17,349 nucleotides of DNA from Methylomicrobium sp035916875 (GCF_035916875.1 NZ_JAXUHN010000026.1:1-17349); one strand, 5' to 3'; shown: positions 1 to 7,690, counted from the first letter of the stretch. Notes: generated from the letters alone by a model not told the origin. Numbers and translations: made by a program.

Positions 1-227
1 CCCGCACCAAGCGAACCGCTCGTTCCCGAAATTCGGGTGAATAATGGTTTGTGGTTTTCTCTTTCATAGCTTCATCTTCTCAAAAGTTGAAGCCTCCATC
101 AAACCCAGGGCGGTTCAAACAGATGAATCAGAAAGAGTCCATATTCTCATTAAAGACATAATCTCAGGCAAAACGACACGTCCGCTTTCAAGCAGTTTTC
201 AGACTCTTAGAAATACAAGGCGAATGA

Positions 228-518
228 CACATTCTCGCGCTCGAGGCGGCGGCGGATATCTTCCGCGCCCACAGACCTGCATGGCGACAGACTCAGCAGA
301 CTCACTTAAGCTTGGGTCAACTGAAAGCCATGTCCGCAGCCATCGAACAGTGCCGTACCGCGACATTGGGTGGTTATGTGCTGTGTTGCCCCGCTTGCGC
401 GTATCAGGACATTGTCTACAGCTCCTGCCGCATCCGGCATTACCTGAAGGCCAGGCCAGCGGGGGCCAAAAGTTGGCTGGAAGCTCGGCAGGCTGATCTG
501 TTGCCGGTCGAGTATTAG
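228..518 (+). pseudogene. IS91-family transposase, N-terminal zinc-binding domain remnant
   Basis: The frame from 228 to the TAG at 516-518 reads like the N-terminal region of IS91-type transposases: LEAAADIFRAHRPAW, then LSLGQLKAMSA, an EQCRTATLGGYV block, and SWLEARQADLLPVEY. In intact members this region is a zinc-binding domain with a CxxC pair followed by NSCRNRHCPKC. Here the first cysteines and YSSCR are present, but the second CxxC is replaced by YLKA. An in-frame stop (225-227) lies just upstream with no normal start codon, and the frame stops right after VEY, where the catalytic domain should begin. It is therefore a truncated, decayed copy. I see no terminal repeats or other transposase pieces nearby. 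Confidence 0.75.
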
Positions 519-1079
519 GGCTTGCTCAGAAAATCATATCCTTTTATAAAATAATCATAATTCTTCATTTTATTAACAATCATGTGCGCGGTTTTTAAAC
601 AACATGCGTCAAAAACTGTGCGGATTGTTTGCCTGAATTTGAAATTTGTAAGGCAGCATCATTAAAAATCAGCCAAGGATGCATCTCACATCAATCACTT
701 CCACACCGATCTGTTAGTTTTATGACCGATTGAGGATTTTTGAGCAGACTCTAATTATGAATAGACTCCTTATCATTCTCCCGTAGTTAAAAATGCAAAA
801 TTTCTTAACCCGGCACCCTTCGAACAAAGAAAGCCGGCTTTCGGCATCGACTCTTGCTTACGAGCATTGACCCAATCCCGCCATGTAAGCTCCGAAGGTC
901 AAGTTTCGGCATACTGAACTTTTCACCTTACCAACCATCCATTATAATCATTGATTTTATTGATGTCGTGCTTGCCGTCAAGGAAGACTTCGACGTTCTA
1001 ATTTGTTAGAATCAGTATGGTAATTATACTTGCTCCCCACGGGCGAGTGTTTTATTCGTGTAGTTTTCCGAGGTATTTT
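519..1079. other. Intergenic region upstream of the multicopper oxidase
   Basis: No convincing coding sequence. The stretch is AT-rich and begins at the breakpoint of the IS91 remnant. It contains a perfect 14-base palindrome, GAAAGCCGGCTTTC (829-842), without a following T-run, and the promoter-proximal inverted repeat listed separately. Otherwise I see nothing in it. Confidence 0.5.
996..1012 (+). promoter_or_regulatory. Inverted repeat overlapping a possible -10 element of the multicopper oxidase gene
   Basis: TTCTAA (996-1001) and TTAGAA (1006-1011) form a perfect inverted repeat around TTTG. TAGAAT (1007-1012) matches five of six bases of the sigma-70 -10 consensus and overlaps the right arm. 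No good -35 is visible at the usual distance, which could suit an activator-dependent promoter. It lies about 70 bases before the preferred start codon. The regulator is unknown and the role is inferred from position only. Confidence 0.3.
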
Positions 1080-2858
1080 ATGCAAAAAAAGCTTCTTGCC
1101 ATTCTTTGTGGCGCCCCCCTGCTCCTTGCGCCTGCGTGGAGCCAGGCCGCCACCGATCTGCCGCCCAACGGAAAAACCGAAATGGGCGCGGTGGAAGAAG
1201 TCTGTTCCAACTTCACGGATCCCGAATGGCGCAAGGCCCAGGTCATTGACGGCGTAGATATTCAGGAATCTCTGCTCTGCAACCCGGATAATCCCGCCGA
1301 AATCGCCGCCTTTGTAAAAGGCACCAACAACATTTCGATGGACACCCTAATGCAGACCCAGTTGGCCGCCGACGCGATCACGATGTCGGATGACCTGGAC
1401 GGCGACGGCGACCCTGACAAATACATCATCAAGCTCGAAGTGGCCGAACTAAACGGCCATTCGCCGGATATGAAAGACCCGACTACGACCTTCGATATTG
1501 CACCGGGCATTCAACCGACCTTCTGGGTATTCGCGCCGAAAACCCGCGATATGTCGACGCTGAGCCTTTACGAGCCGATTGCAAACCCATTGCTGCGCGC
1601 GCCGTCGCCGGTCATTCGCGTCGAACAGAATGACATTATCTGGCTGGTGCTCGAAAATACGCACTACCTACCGCATTCGATCCATCTGCACGGCATCGAC
1701 CATCCTTATATGGACCATATGGGCAGCGGCAACGACGGCGTCGGCCAGACCAGTTCGATGGACGTGATGCCGGGACAAAAGAAAACCTATGTGATCAAGC
1801 CGCGTCAGGCCGGCACGATGTATTATCATTGCCACGTGCAGCCGCATGTGCACATTCCTATGGGCCTGCAGGGCATGTTCGTAATCGAGGAAAACCGCCC
1901 GAACAACTGGCCGCAGGTCTTCAACGTTGGCGCGGGCCAAGTGCGCCACCCGTCGGTCGCCATTCTCGAAAAATATAACTCGGAATACGATCTGCATTAT
2001 CAGTCCGCGGACAAGGAATTACACGAGCTGGCACGATCGGTCAATGATCCGCGCCTGATAGGGAAACGGCTGAATCTGGATTACGACGTAACAGAAGCAA
2101 AAGACGACTATTACATGCTGAACGGCCGTTCGTTCCCTTATACACTCCGAGAGTCGCTGGTTGTTTTGGAGCAAGACCAAAAGGTCAAGTTGCGCGTCTA
2201 TAACGGCACTCAGGAAACGATCGCGGTGCATATACATGGACATAAACCGACCTCGACGCACTACGACGGCGTCGATAACGGCCCGAACGCCTTCATTACC
2301 CGCGACGTGCACGGCCTGACGCCGGCGCAGCGTCTCGACCTTGAGCTTTCGGGCGTCGACGACGGCCTACACAGCTTTGGCGAGGGTGTCTGGATGTTCC
2401 ACGACCATGTCGAAAAAGCCTTTACGACCGATGGTGTCGGCGAAGGCGGAGACATCAGCTTGGTCGTCTATAAAAAATTCCTGGACGAAAAAGGCATTCC
2501 GTCGTTGCACGGCATGAGCCTCGCGCCTTATTTCACGAAGGAATTCTGGCAGAGAAAATATCCGATCTGGCAGGATATGGACGCCTGGCACAGCCTCGGC
2601 TTTCCCGACGTGAAAGCCGGATATCAACCGGCCAAGAAAGCCGTACAAATCGTTCAGCCTAGTTCGGTCGACTCTCCGGCAAATTCATCCACCACTTCGG
2701 CGCAATCTCCAACGACCGCCAATCAGGAAGAATCCTCGGCATTCGGCAAGCTGATCATCGGCTTGTTGCTCGGGCTGTTCAGCTATTGGGCGGTAATCAA
2801 GCGGGAATGGTTGCTCGGGCTGTTCAGAAAACTGGTCAAGAACAATCTCTCAAACTGA
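1080..2858 (+). CDS. Secreted, membrane-anchored two-domain multicopper oxidase (type 1 Cu in domain 1)
   Basis: Multicopper oxidases oxidise a substrate at a type 1 copper and reduce O2 at a trinuclear cluster; the substrate here is unknown. The ATG at 1080 is preferred over upstream ATG 1017 because GAGG sits 6 bases before it and a Sec signal peptide follows (MQKKLLAILCGAPLLLAPAW, cleavage near SQA-AT). Domain 1 carries HSIHLHG (199-205) and HCHVQPHVHIPM (250-261), a complete type 1 site (H199, C251, H256, M261) plus cluster histidines. Domain 2 carries HIHGH (384-388) and HDH (441-443): cluster histidines remain, but the type 1 His and Cys are absent. This matches type C two-domain oxidases, known as trimers with the cluster at subunit interfaces. 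An EF-hand-like Asp loop lies at 105-113. A Ser/Thr-rich linker leads to one C-terminal helix (about 557-572) with a basic tail. At 592 residues it is long for this family. Confidence 0.9.
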   Translation: MQKKLLAILCGAPLLLAPAWSQAATDLPPNGKTEMGAVEEVCSNFTDPEWRKAQVIDGVDIQESLLCNPDNPAEIAAFVKGTNNISMDTLMQTQLAADAITMSDDLDGDGDPDKYIIKLEVAELNGHSPDMKDPTTTFDIAPGIQPTFWVFAPKTRDMSTLSLYEPIANPLLRAPSPVIRVEQNDIIWLVLENTHYLPHSIHLHGIDHPYMDHMGSGNDGVGQTSSMDVMPGQKKTYVIKPRQAGTMYYHCHVQPHVHIPMGLQGMFVIEENRPNNWPQVFNVGAGQVRHPSVAILEKYNSEYDLHYQSADKELHELARSVNDPRLIGKRLNLDYDVTEAKDDYYMLNGRSFPYTLRESLVVLEQDQKVKLRVYNGTQETIAVHIHGHKPTSTHYDGVDNGPNAFITRDVHGLTPAQRLDLELSGVDDGLHSFGEGVWMFHDHVEKAFTTDGVGEGGDISLVVYKKFLDEKGIPSLHGMSLAPYFTKEFWQRKYPIWQDMDAWHSLGFPDVKAGYQPAKKAVQIVQPSSVDSPANSSTTSAQSPTTANQEESSAFGKLIIGLLLGLFSYWAVIKREWLLGLFRKLVKNNLSN

Positions 2859-2954
2859 CAGGATGTAAAAAAAGCTTTCCGAGGCTAGGCGCAGGGACGC
2901 GCCGATCATTTTCGATCAATCGAGGTAAACCCTAGCCATAATCAGATCGGAATT

Positions 2955-3404
2955 TTATGCTTCGTTTTCGTTCAAATATAATTGTAGGACGGTTTTAGTT
3001 CGGATATTGTTTTGGCGCAAATGCCGCACCAGATTCATGAACATCTCGCGCAATACAAAATAGCCTTTTTCCGGGCTCTGATCCATAAACCTGATCAAAC
3101 TTGGCCCATCAATTCTGACAATCTCGCAATCAGTCAGCGCGATCACTTCCGCGCTACGCGGCTCACCGTCAAACATCGCCAACTCACCGAAAAAATCATT
3201 CTCTCCGAGACGCGCCAGTCCCGCGGACAGTGTGCCTTCGTCCGCTATCATTGATCTGACTTGCACTTCGCCTTGCAGAATAAAATAAACGTCCCGACCT
3301 TCGTCGTCTTGTTCCAGAACGATGTCTTGCTTACGGAACACCGTTTTTTCAAAGGGCACTGCATTTGAGAAGAGCGGATCGTCAAGTAAAGTCAATAAAT
3401 TCAT
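2955..3404 (-). CDS. Stand-alone cyclic nucleotide-binding domain protein
   Basis: The 149 residues are nearly all one cNMP-binding (Crp/PKA-regulatory type) beta-barrel: FILQGEVQV (41-49), then the phosphate-binding cassette FFGELAMFDGEPRSAEVIAL (71-90) with E74 and R83, the residues that contact ribose and cyclic phosphate in the family. The C-terminal 30 residues are helical and basic but too short for the winged helix of Crp, so it is unlikely to bind DNA by itself. It probably senses cAMP or cGMP and acts on a partner, or is a degenerate fold. It is convergent with the multicopper oxidase gene (96-base gap) and monocistronic. A weak AAGG lies about 6 bases before the ATG. Ligand and partner are not visible in the sequence. 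Confidence 0.85.
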   Translation of the reverse strand: MNLLTLLDDPLFSNAVPFEKTVFRKQDIVLEQDDEGRDVYFILQGEVQVRSMIADEGTLSAGLARLGENDFFGELAMFDGEPRSAEVIALTDCEIVRIDGPSLIRFMDQSPEKGYFVLREMFMNLVRHLRQNNIRTKTVLQLYLNENEA

Positions 3405-3722
3405 CGCTGCCTTGTTCTTGCATAAGTGAATAATTTGCTTGGATTAATACTAGCAGAATATCCATTAAATTCTTGAGGATTAACAAACGACTTTTCTACC
3501 CCCGATCGGCGACGTGGCCTTCGTCGGCATGCGGAGGTTTCATGCTTTACGCGCAGTAGTAAGGATTTGAGAGACGAGGTGGAGATCCGAAGCTTCTTAG
3601 ATGTGGCCGCAATGACCGGAGTTTTTGACAGGTTTTCTGTCCAATGAAAAGTTAACCAGCTTATTAACTTTTTTGCGCAATTCATCACTCGTAAGTGATG
3701 GAATAAAGAAAAAATAGCGAAA
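3405..3722. other. Intergenic region between the cNMP-binding gene and tRNA-Ser
   Basis: No gene is supported. On the tRNA strand two hairpins lie downstream of the tRNA: CATCACT/AGTGATG (3683-3700, 4-base loop) and AAAAGTTAA/TTAACTTTT (3647-3672, 8-base loop). They could end tRNA transcription, although neither has a long separate U-tract. The rest should hold the promoter of the minus-strand cNMP-binding gene, which I cannot place with confidence. Confidence 0.4.
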
Positions 3723-3813
3723 TGGCGGAGAGACAGAGATTCGAACTCTGGGTGGGCTACAAACCCACGACGGTTTTCAAGACCGCTGCCTTAAACCACT
3801 CAGCCATCTCTCC
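3723..3813 (-). tRNA. tRNA-Ser (anticodon UGA)
   Basis: On the minus strand the gene starts GGAGAGA (3813-3807) and ends TCTCTCC-G-CCA, giving a complete 7-bp acceptor stem with encoded CCA (3725-3723). The anticodon arm reads GCGGT-CTTGAAA-ACCGT, so the anticodon is TGA, reading UCN serine codons. A long variable arm and the AGTTCGAATCT T-arm are present, as expected for a class II tRNA of 91 nucleotides. All arms pair. Confidence 0.97.
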
Positions 3814-3823
3814 GTAGCCCATT

Positions 3824-3851
3824 ATGATAACCCATGAAGATTTAATTGCAA
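3824..3851 (-). promoter_or_regulatory. Probable promoter of tRNA-Ser
   Basis: On the minus strand TTGCAA (3851-3846) is followed after 16 bases by TATCAT (3829-3824), ten bases before the first base of the tRNA. Position and partial sigma-70 matches support this. The 5' leader would be only a few bases long. Confidence 0.4.
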
Positions 3852-4044
3852 TCCCCCAGGCATAATTTTTATGCCGGGCGCAGCCTCTGCGGTGCTTTTT
3901 TCGCAGTTGCCCGGACCAAAATTGATTTTTTTCTCAACCGAATTCGAGTTCCTTTAACTCGCTCCTTGATTCTAAAAGCCTTTTTTCAGCATCTATTTTT
4001 TTCCACCAACGCGCTTTCAATCCGGCAATGCATTTTTCTTTTAA
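3852..4044. other. Structured intergenic DNA upstream of nrdJa
   Basis: No gene is supported. Perfect inverted repeat GGCATAA/TTATGCC (3859-3875). Immediately after it comes a terminator-like hairpin CGCAG-CCT-CTGCG (3879-3891) followed by six T (3896-3901), all bracketed by CCGGGC (3874-3879) and GCCCGG (3909-3914). No plus-strand gene precedes it, so its role is unclear. I looked for a cobalamin riboswitch and did not recognise one. Confidence 0.35.
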
Positions 4045-4091
4045 GCACTATATGTTGTGTTAATATAAATAATAATATCCACATATGGACA
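4045..4091 (+). promoter_or_regulatory. Tandem NrdR boxes upstream of the ribonucleotide reductase genes
   Basis: GCACTATATGTTGTGT (4045-4060) fits the published NrdR-box pattern acaCwAtATaTwGtgt at 15 of 16 positions. TATCCACATATGGACA (4076-4091) keeps the core C, A, A, T, T and G at the right positions. The two boxes are offset by 31 bp, about three helical turns, which is the usual pairing for NrdR. The AT-rich stretch between them (TAATATAAATAATAAT) offers several -10-like hexamers, so NrdR binding would block the promoter. NrdR itself is not in this window. Confidence 0.7.
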
Positions 4092-4178
4092 TTTTATCGG
4101 CAATTAATCATTCGCCTAACTTGCTGATTTAACGTCGTTTTACTCCTCTTTCACCCACGACCAAGCCGAGAGATCGCC

Positions 4179-6329
4179 ATGACCGCACTTCTTCATGTCA
4201 TCCCCAACACCGTAACCGAAATTCCTTTTCAGGATGCCTCGCTCGACATCTGGGACACCAAATACCGCCTGAAAACCAAAGAAGGCGCGGCAATCGATGC
4301 GACTATGGACGAGACCTATCAGCGGATCGCGAAGGCGCTGTCCGAAGTCGAAATCGGCAAGCAGAAGCAGGAGAAATACTACAAGGAATTCCTGTGGGCA
4401 TTGCGCCAGGGCGCGATTCCGGCCGGGCGTATCGTCTCGAATGCGGGCGCCCTGGAACACAAACCGGCGACGTCGACGATCAACTGCACCGTGTCCGGCA
4501 CGATCGGCGATTCAATGGACGACATTCTGGCCAAGGTGCACGAGGCCGGACTGACGTTGAAGGCCGGCTGCGGCATCGGCTATGAATTTTCGACCCTGCG
4601 TCCGAAAAACGCCTACGTCTCCGGCGCCGGCGCTTACACCTCGGGCCCCTTGTCGTTCATGGACATCTACGACAAGATGTGTTTCACCGTCTCCTCCGCC
4701 GGCGGCCGCCGCGGCGCGCAAATGGCGACCTTCGATGTCGGCCACCCCGACGTGGTCGAATTCATCCGCGCCAAGCGCGAAGACGGCCGGTTGCGCCAGT
4801 TCAACCTATCGCTGCTGATCACCAAGGAATTCGTCGAAGCGGTCAAGAACGACCAGCCCTGGCCGTTGTCGTTTCCGGTTACCGAGAAGGAAGTCAAGAC
4901 CGACAAACTGGACCTCAGCGACAGCAAGCAAATCCTCTGGCGCGACCTGCCCGGCAAGGACGGCTACATCGTCAACAACGACGGCCTGGTCGCCTGCCGG
5001 ATCACCAAGACAATGCCCGCGCGCCGCCTGTGGGACATCATCATGAGCTCGACCTATGATTATGCCGAACCCGGCTTCATCCTGATCGACAAGGTCAACG
5101 AGATGAACAACAACTGGTTCTGCGAAAACATCCGCGCGACCAACCCCTGCGGCGAACAGCCCCTGCCCCCGTACGGCAGCTGCCTGCTCGGCTCGATCAA
5201 CCTGACCCGTTTCGTGGTCAAGCCGTTCACCAGCGAGGCGCATTTCGACTGGGACACTTACCGCAAAGCGGTGCGCATCTTTACCCGCATGCTCGACAAC
5301 GTAGTCGAAATCAACGGCCTCCCCTTGTCCAAGCAACGCGATGAAATCTTCAGCAAGCGCCGCCACGGCATGGGCTACCTGGGCCTAGGCTCGACCGTAA
5401 CCCTGCTCGGCATGAAATACGGCGACGCCGAATCGCTGCGCTTTACCGAAGAGGTGACCAAGGTGCTCGCGATCGAAGGCTGGAAGGAAGGCCTGGAACT
5501 GGCCAAGGAAAAGGGACCCGCACCGATCATGGAACAACTGTTCATGGTGACCGGCGAAATGCTGCACAAGCGCCCGGAAATGATCGCGGACGGCTACAAG
5601 ATCGGCGACCAAATACCCGGCAAGGTGCTGCACGCGAAATACAGCCGCTACATGCAGCAACTGGCCGACGTCGAACCCGGACTGGTCGCCGACATCGCGC
5701 AAACCGGCTGCCGCTTCACCCATCACAGCTCGATCGCGCCGACCGGCACCATTTCGCTGTCGCTCGCGAACAACGCCAGCAACGGCATCGAGCCGAGCTT
5801 CGCGCACCACTACTCGCGCAACGTGATCCGCGCCGGCAAGAAATCGAAGGAAAAGGTCGACGTGTATTCGTTCGAACTCCTGGCCTACCGCGAAATGGTC
5901 AATCCGAACGCGATGCCGTACAGCGACGAACCGAGCCAACAATTGCCGTCTTATTTCATCGCCGCCGACGACGTCACGCCGAAGCAGCATGTCGACATTC
6001 AGGCCGCCGCGCAAAAATGGATCGACTCGTCGATCTCGAAAACCGCGAACGTGCCGACCGATTACCCTTACGAGGACTTCAAGTCGATCTACCAGTATGC
6101 GTACGAAAAGGGCCTGAAAGGCTGCACGACCTTCCGCTTCAATCCGGAAGTGTTCCAGGGCGTGCTGGTCAAGGACAAGGACCTGGAAAACACCACCTAT
6201 CAATTCACGCTCGAAGACGGCCATGTGGTTGAATTCAAAGGCAACGAAGAAGTCGAATATGACGGCGAAATCCATACCGCCGCGAATCTGTTCGACGCGT
6301 TGAAAGAAGGCTACTACGGCAAGTTTTAA
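4179..6329 (+). CDS. nrdJa: Adenosylcobalamin-dependent ribonucleotide reductase, catalytic subunit (NrdJa)
   Basis: Class II ribonucleotide reductase makes deoxyribonucleotides using a thiyl radical generated from adenosylcobalamin, without needing oxygen. Visible landmarks are the redox cysteine in STINC (C103), the radical-site motif NPCGEQ (N322, C324, E326), the partner redox cysteine in GSCLLGS (C335), and APTGTISLSL with NGIEP later in the barrel. The 11-residue spacing of C324 and C335 matches class II enzymes. No ATP-cone precedes the barrel. The protein (716 aa) ends at GYYGKF without the zinc/redox Cys tail of single-chain NrdJ; that part is encoded by nrdJb downstream. The ATG has GAGAG 7 to 8 bases upstream. 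Regulation by the paired NrdR boxes is likely. Confidence 0.95.
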   Translation: MTALLHVIPNTVTEIPFQDASLDIWDTKYRLKTKEGAAIDATMDETYQRIAKALSEVEIGKQKQEKYYKEFLWALRQGAIPAGRIVSNAGALEHKPATSTINCTVSGTIGDSMDDILAKVHEAGLTLKAGCGIGYEFSTLRPKNAYVSGAGAYTSGPLSFMDIYDKMCFTVSSAGGRRGAQMATFDVGHPDVVEFIRAKREDGRLRQFNLSLLITKEFVEAVKNDQPWPLSFPVTEKEVKTDKLDLSDSKQILWRDLPGKDGYIVNNDGLVACRITKTMPARRLWDIIMSSTYDYAEPGFILIDKVNEMNNNWFCENIRATNPCGEQPLPPYGSCLLGSINLTRFVVKPFTSEAHFDWDTYRKAVRIFTRMLDNVVEINGLPLSKQRDEIFSKRRHGMGYLGLGSTVTLLGMKYGDAESLRFTEEVTKVLAIEGWKEGLELAKEKGPAPIMEQLFMVTGEMLHKRPEMIADGYKIGDQIPGKVLHAKYSRYMQQLADVEPGLVADIAQTGCRFTHHSSIAPTGTISLSLANNASNGIEPSFAHHYSRNVIRAGKKSKEKVDVYSFELLAYREMVNPNAMPYSDEPSQQLPSYFIAADDVTPKQHVDIQAAAQKWIDSSISKTANVPTDYPYEDFKSIYQYAYEKGLKGCTTFRFNPEVFQGVLVKDKDLENTTYQFTLEDGHVVEFKGNEEVEYDGEIHTAANLFDALKEGYYGKF

Positions 6330-6381
6330 AAAAACTTTTCCACGAAGCCAGTCTGTTAAACATCAGATAAAGGTAAAAAGC

Positions 6382-6651
6382 ATGCCAGCCATTTCAATGT
6401 TTTATGGAATTATTGTGTATATGTATTTCATTGACAACAAGCAGCACAAATTGCCGCATATTCATGCGAAATACCAAAACGATGAAGTCATTGTCGCCAT
6501 TCCGGATGGCGAAGCTCTGGACGGCAGCATTCCAAAAGCCAAGATGAAACTTTTAGAAGCATGGATAGAACTCCACAAAGATGAATTGTTAGCAGACTGG
6601 CAACTTGCCGTTTCTGGCGAGCAGCCTTATAAAATTGAACCATTAAAGTAA
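6382..6651 (+). CDS. DUF4160 protein, putative toxin partner of DUF2442
   Basis: The 89-residue protein starts with MPAISMFYGIIVYMYF and contains LPHIHAKYQNDE (24-35), the short His motif characteristic of DUF4160, then IPDGEALDG (40-48) and a helix WIELHKDELLADW (61-73). DUF4160 genes are commonly paired with DUF2442 genes and predicted to be toxin-antitoxin modules; the activity of this copy is not shown. AAAGG (6369-6373) lies 8 bases before the ATG. It begins 52 bases after nrdJa and is clearly more AT-rich than the nrd genes on either side, which suggests later insertion into the operon. Which of the two proteins is the toxin is inferred from family predictions only. Confidence 0.85.
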   Translation: MPAISMFYGIIVYMYFIDNKQHKLPHIHAKYQNDEVIVAIPDGEALDGSIPKAKMKLLEAWIELHKDELLADWQLAVSGEQPYKIEPLK

Positions 6652-6655
6652 AGCT

Positions 6656-6910
6656 ATGAATCCCCGAGTCAAATCCGTTATGCCAACGGACGATTATCAA
6701 CTGCTTTTACAGTTTACCGATGGCAAACAAGGGCTTTATGATTGCAAGCATTTACTGAACTTTGGCATATTCAAACAATTGCAAGACAAACATTATTTCA
6801 AGCAAGCCTTCGTGAATGACGGCACGGTACACTGGCCCAATGAACAGGATATTTGCCCTGATACGCTCTATCTGGATGCCGCGAAGATTGACGAGATTGA
6901 CAGTCGATAG
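6656..6910 (+). CDS. DUF2442 protein, putative antitoxin partner of DUF4160
   Basis: This 84-residue protein has the DUF2442 layout: MNPRVKSVMPTDDYQLLLQF, a DGK turn, and the closing signature DGTVHWPNEQDICPDTLYLD (55-74). Four bases separate the preceding stop codon from this ATG, so the two genes are almost certainly co-transcribed and translationally coupled; no separate Shine-Dalgarno is evident. It shares the lower GC content of its partner. Its role as antitoxin is inferred from the family pairing. A purely regulatory or structural role cannot be excluded. Confidence 0.85.
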   Translation: MNPRVKSVMPTDDYQLLLQFTDGKQGLYDCKHLLNFGIFKQLQDKHYFKQAFVNDGTVHWPNEQDICPDTLYLDAAKIDEIDSR

Positions 6911-6974
6911 TCCATAAGATTATGACAACTGGTGTAATTGAAATCCGTTTTCTACCCTAATATCTGACAAAATC

Positions 6975-7661
6975 ATGACACATAAAATCAGCAAAAAAAT
7001 CGTCGGCTACAAAGTGCTGACCCAGGAAGACAAGGCCGCCGCCGAACAGACCGCAGTCGAAACGAAACAGCAAGCCCTCGAGCGCATGCACGAAAACGTC
7101 GAGCGCCCGGAAGTGCTGGTCGGCTCGACCTACAAGATCAAGACCCCGCAGTCGGAACATGCGCTGTACATCACGATCAACGACATCATCCTGAACCAGG
7201 GCACCGAACACGAAGAGCGCCGCCCCTACGAAATCTTCATCAACTCAAAGAACATGGAGCATTTCCAGTGGGTGCTGGCGCTGACGCGGGTCATCTCGGC
7301 GGTGTTCCGGAAAGGCGGCGACGCGATCTTCCTGGTCGAGGAATTGAAAGCGGTGTTCGACCCGCGCGGCGGCTATTTCAAAAAAGGCGGCGTGTTCATG
7401 CCGTCGCTGGTCGCCGAAATCGGTCATGCGATCGAAGCGCACTTGAAGCACATCGGCATGATCAAACCGGAAGCGATGACCGACCACCAGAAAAAGCTGC
7501 TCGACGAGAAACGGCGCGAGTTCGAAGCGCTGCACGGCGCATCCGAAGGCCAGGCTTTTCCCGAAAAAGCCGTGCTCTGCAACAAATGCAGCACCAAAGC
7601 GATGGTGATGATGGATGGGTGTATGACTTGTTTGAATTGTGGGGAGAGTAAGTGCGGGTAA
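6975..7661 (+). CDS. nrdJb: Class II ribonucleotide reductase, C-terminal/TSCPD subunit (NrdJb)
   Basis: This 228-residue protein supplies the part missing from NrdJa. Residues about 45-160 match the TSCPD region that follows the barrel in single-chain NrdJ (YKIKTPQSEHALYITIND, ALTRVISAVFRKGGD). A charged linker leads to the tail with C202, C205, C216, C219, C222 and C227, ending CLNCGESKCG. In class II enzymes this tail forms a zinc-binding element, and the last two cysteines shuttle reducing equivalents to the active site. A split NrdJa/NrdJb pair is known in Pseudomonas, where the genes adjoin; here they are 645 bases apart, separated by the DUF4160/DUF2442 genes. No strong Shine-Dalgarno or separate promoter is visible, so expression may depend on readthrough from nrdJa. 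Confidence 0.92.
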   Translation: MTHKISKKIVGYKVLTQEDKAAAEQTAVETKQQALERMHENVERPEVLVGSTYKIKTPQSEHALYITINDIILNQGTEHEERRPYEIFINSKNMEHFQWVLALTRVISAVFRKGGDAIFLVEELKAVFDPRGGYFKKGGVFMPSLVAEIGHAIEAHLKHIGMIKPEAMTDHQKKLLDEKRREFEALHGASEGQAFPEKAVLCNKCSTKAMVMMDGCMTCLNCGESKCG

Positions 7662-7690
7662 GATGACAGCAGGTAATTATCGATAAGTTT

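Noticed and set aside
44..496. 150-residue plus-strand frame over the IS91 remnant
   Set aside because: The recognisable transposase residues are in a different frame (228-518); this frame has low-complexity, non-protein-like content.
3401..3688. 95-residue minus-strand frame
   Set aside because: Arg/Ser-rich, matches nothing, overlaps the start of the cNMP-binding gene and hairpins near the tRNA.
3846..4127. 93-residue plus-strand frame upstream of nrdJa
   Set aside because: It runs over the NrdR boxes and hairpins, has poly-Phe/Ile content from AT-rich DNA, and no ribosome-binding site.
3814..4178. Possible adenosylcobalamin riboswitch before nrdJa
   Set aside because: A B12-dependent enzyme made this worth looking for, but no Cbl-box-like conserved segment was recognised and the paired NrdR boxes explain regulation better.
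5385..6275. 296-residue minus-strand frame inside nrdJa
   Set aside because: Shadow of the GC-rich codon usage of nrdJa; composition rich in Arg, Val and Phe without motifs.
6330..6974. Target-site duplications around the DUF4160/DUF2442 insertion
   Set aside because: Compared the two junctions by eye; no convincing direct or inverted repeat flanks the pair.
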